Source: an unidentified eubacterium SCB49 (GTDB taxonomy: Bacteria; Bacteroidota; Bacteroidia; Flavobacteriales; Flavobacteriaceae). From it: 64,000 nt of DNA. Both the position numbers and the translations under genes were made by a program. Numbering within the stretch: the first letter of the stretch is position 1; every line of letters starts with the position of its first letter. The DNA lies in assembly GCA_000170815.1 (NCBI GenBank), contig ABCO01000002.1, positions 228,810 to 292,809 on the forward strand. Reading direction: 5' to 3'. The notes beneath the pieces were generated by a model that was not told the DNA's origin, searched no databases, and was given only the letters and a program-made list of their open reading frames with translations. Shown here piece after piece: positions 63,232-64,000 of this stretch.

Positions 63232-64000
63232 CTGTGGTAAAAAACAAGTAAAAAGGCATTAATTTTTCACTAAAGTACTTCTATAATTATTATCATAGGT
63301 TAGTCCTGATTTTGCAATAGCAAAAGCCTGTTTTAAGAGTTTATTACAGACAGCAATTAAGGCTAGTTTTTTACTCTTCCCTTTGGCCACTAATCTATCA
63401 TAAAGTGCTTTGCAAGCTTGGTTGTATTTACAAGCATTAAAACTGCACATAAACAATAAATTTCGAAGCTTTTGATTTCCTATTTTACTGATTCGACTAC
63501 GTCCATTTACACTGCTTCCACTCTTGCGAATCACAGGAGTTAATCCAGCATAACTACACAATTCACTGCCGCTTGTAAAGCGCTCAAATCCATCAGTAAG
63601 AACCACTAGCATTAGGGAAGTTTTCGCTCCAATTCCAGGTATCGTTTTCACACGGGTCAACAGATCTTGATGTACTTCTTTAACCAATATCAAAAGTTTA
63701 TCTTCCAAGATTTTTAATTCTTTTTGTACTTGTTTTAAACTGCGGTTTAGAGAACTCACTACTACTTTACTTGGATTTCCTAAAACAGCTTCACCATGTA
63801 TTTTGTTTTTTAGCATTGTGCTCTGTTTTGTATACACAGAAAGGAGTCTGGTCATTTGAAGACACTCTGTTTGATGTTTTGAGTTACCTTTCCAAAGCTT
63901 TAATTCTACTTGTTTTGCATATGCGCAAATCAATTTAGAGTCACTTTTATCGGTCTTAATTTTTGACAGCTTCATTTGGATAAAGCGCTTAACTGCTAAT
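63232..64000 (-). mobile_element. IS-B copy 2 (IS110 family), cut by the window edge
   Basis: Same sequence as 56315 onward (offset 6917) apart from a few base changes, inserted at the same position after AACAAAGTA in a different site. The transposase start and bridge-RNA region lie outside the window. Confidence 0.85.
63259..64000 (-). CDS. IS110-family transposase (IS-B, copy 2), N-terminal part outside the window
   Basis: The visible part covers about the last 247 residues of the 323-aa protein, including KTDKSDSKLICAY, the IPGIGAKT helix-hairpin-helix region and the KSGSSVNGRSRISK Ser region. It is identical in protein sequence to copy 1 over the visible range as far as I can see. An in-frame Met at 63975 is internal and not the start. 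Confidence 0.92.
   Translation of the reverse strand, partial: LAVKRFIQMKLSKIKTDKSDSKLICAYAKQVELKLWKGNSKHQTECLQMTRLLSVYTKQSTMLKNKIHGEAVLGNPSKVVVSSLNRSLKQVQKELKILEDKLLILVKEVHQDLLTRVKTIPGIGAKTSLMLVVLTDGFERFTSGSELCSYAGLTPVIRKSGSSVNGRSRISKIGNQKLRNLLFMCSFNACKYNQACKALYDRLVAKGKSKKLALIAVCNKLLKQAFAIAKSGLTYDNNYRSTLVKN

Larger units (their letters stand above)
49198..64000 (+). mobile_element. Integron-like gene-cassette array (eight cassettes, continues past the window)
   Basis: Eight units in a row have the same construction: a core starting GTT, one to three + strand genes, then the exact 9-10 base reverse complement of the unit's own first bases, then a hairpin-forming spacer ending at the next GTT. 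Core positions are 49198, 49937, 52087, 52875, 53918, 58880, 59770 and 61151; the paired unit ends finish at 49818, 50745, 52756, 53798, 56308, 59585, 60968 and 63225. This is how integron cassettes look after integration between G and TT. The spacers of units 2-5 also share sequence. No integrase gene is visible, so within this window it is a CALIN-like array. Four IS110 copies interrupt the spacers. Confidence 0.8.

Overview
The window comes from a chromosome of the Bacteroidota, most likely a marine member of the Flavobacteriaceae. Three things point there: the AT-rich sequence with almost no Shine-Dalgarno motifs, -7 boxes of the Bacteroidota type (TANNTTTG, several with TTTG or TTG about 19 bases upstream), and the gene content (class II HMG-CoA reductase next to a GYDIA GHMP kinase, dipeptidyl-peptidase IV with two POT transporters, an LptC lipoprotein cluster, ExbB-ExbD-TonB). 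I did not fix the genus.

Positions 1-48987 are ordinary core chromosome. From left to right they hold a partial GAF/free-Met-sulfoxide reductase gene, a MacB-type permease, purH, the cell-shape operon mreB-mreC-mreD-mrdA-rodA (ending in a tandem repeat that copies the 3' end of rodA), a nuclease/oligopeptide permease/Prc protease group, surE-lpxB, an NlpC/P60 lipoprotein, comEC, two tandem thioredoxin-like proteins, a dipeptide-use operon (DPP IV plus two POT carriers), mevalonate-pathway genes, ppiD, a CorC-type protein, an lptC/TPR/outer-membrane/coaX cluster, tRNA-Phe, tRNA-Val, a reverse-strand run gdh-nhaD-exbB-exbD-tonB-folC, an ECF sigma operon, a TPR protein, anmK and an acyl-CoA dehydrogenase closed by a terminator.

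Positions 49198-64000 are very different and are the main discovery. They look like an integron-like gene-cassette array without a visible integrase. Eight consecutive cassettes all have their genes on the + strand. Each begins with a cassette-specific sequence starting GTT and ends, just after its last gene, with the exact 9-10 base reverse complement of that start. The cassettes are separated by about 130-base or 200-base sites that fold into long imperfect hairpins, like integron attC sites. The bases after GTT do not follow the classical GTTRRRY/RYYYAAC consensus, so the recombinase may be divergent. Cargo: small lipoproteins and secreted proteins, an LRR protein, a TonB-plug-like lipoprotein, a large PD-(D/E)XK-like nuclease with a SEC-C zinc motif (possible defence gene), an esterase, and a three-gene hydrolase/ECF sigma/membrane-protein unit.

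Two different IS110-family elements, each present twice, sit in these recombination sites. One (IS-A, 330-aa transposase) always enters the right arm next to the core; the other (IS-B, 323 aa) always enters the left arm just after the inverse core. One site carries both. Upstream of each transposase lies a structured non-coding segment with short matches to the element ends and to the target site, as expected of a bridge RNA. These elements therefore look specialised to parasitise the cassette array.
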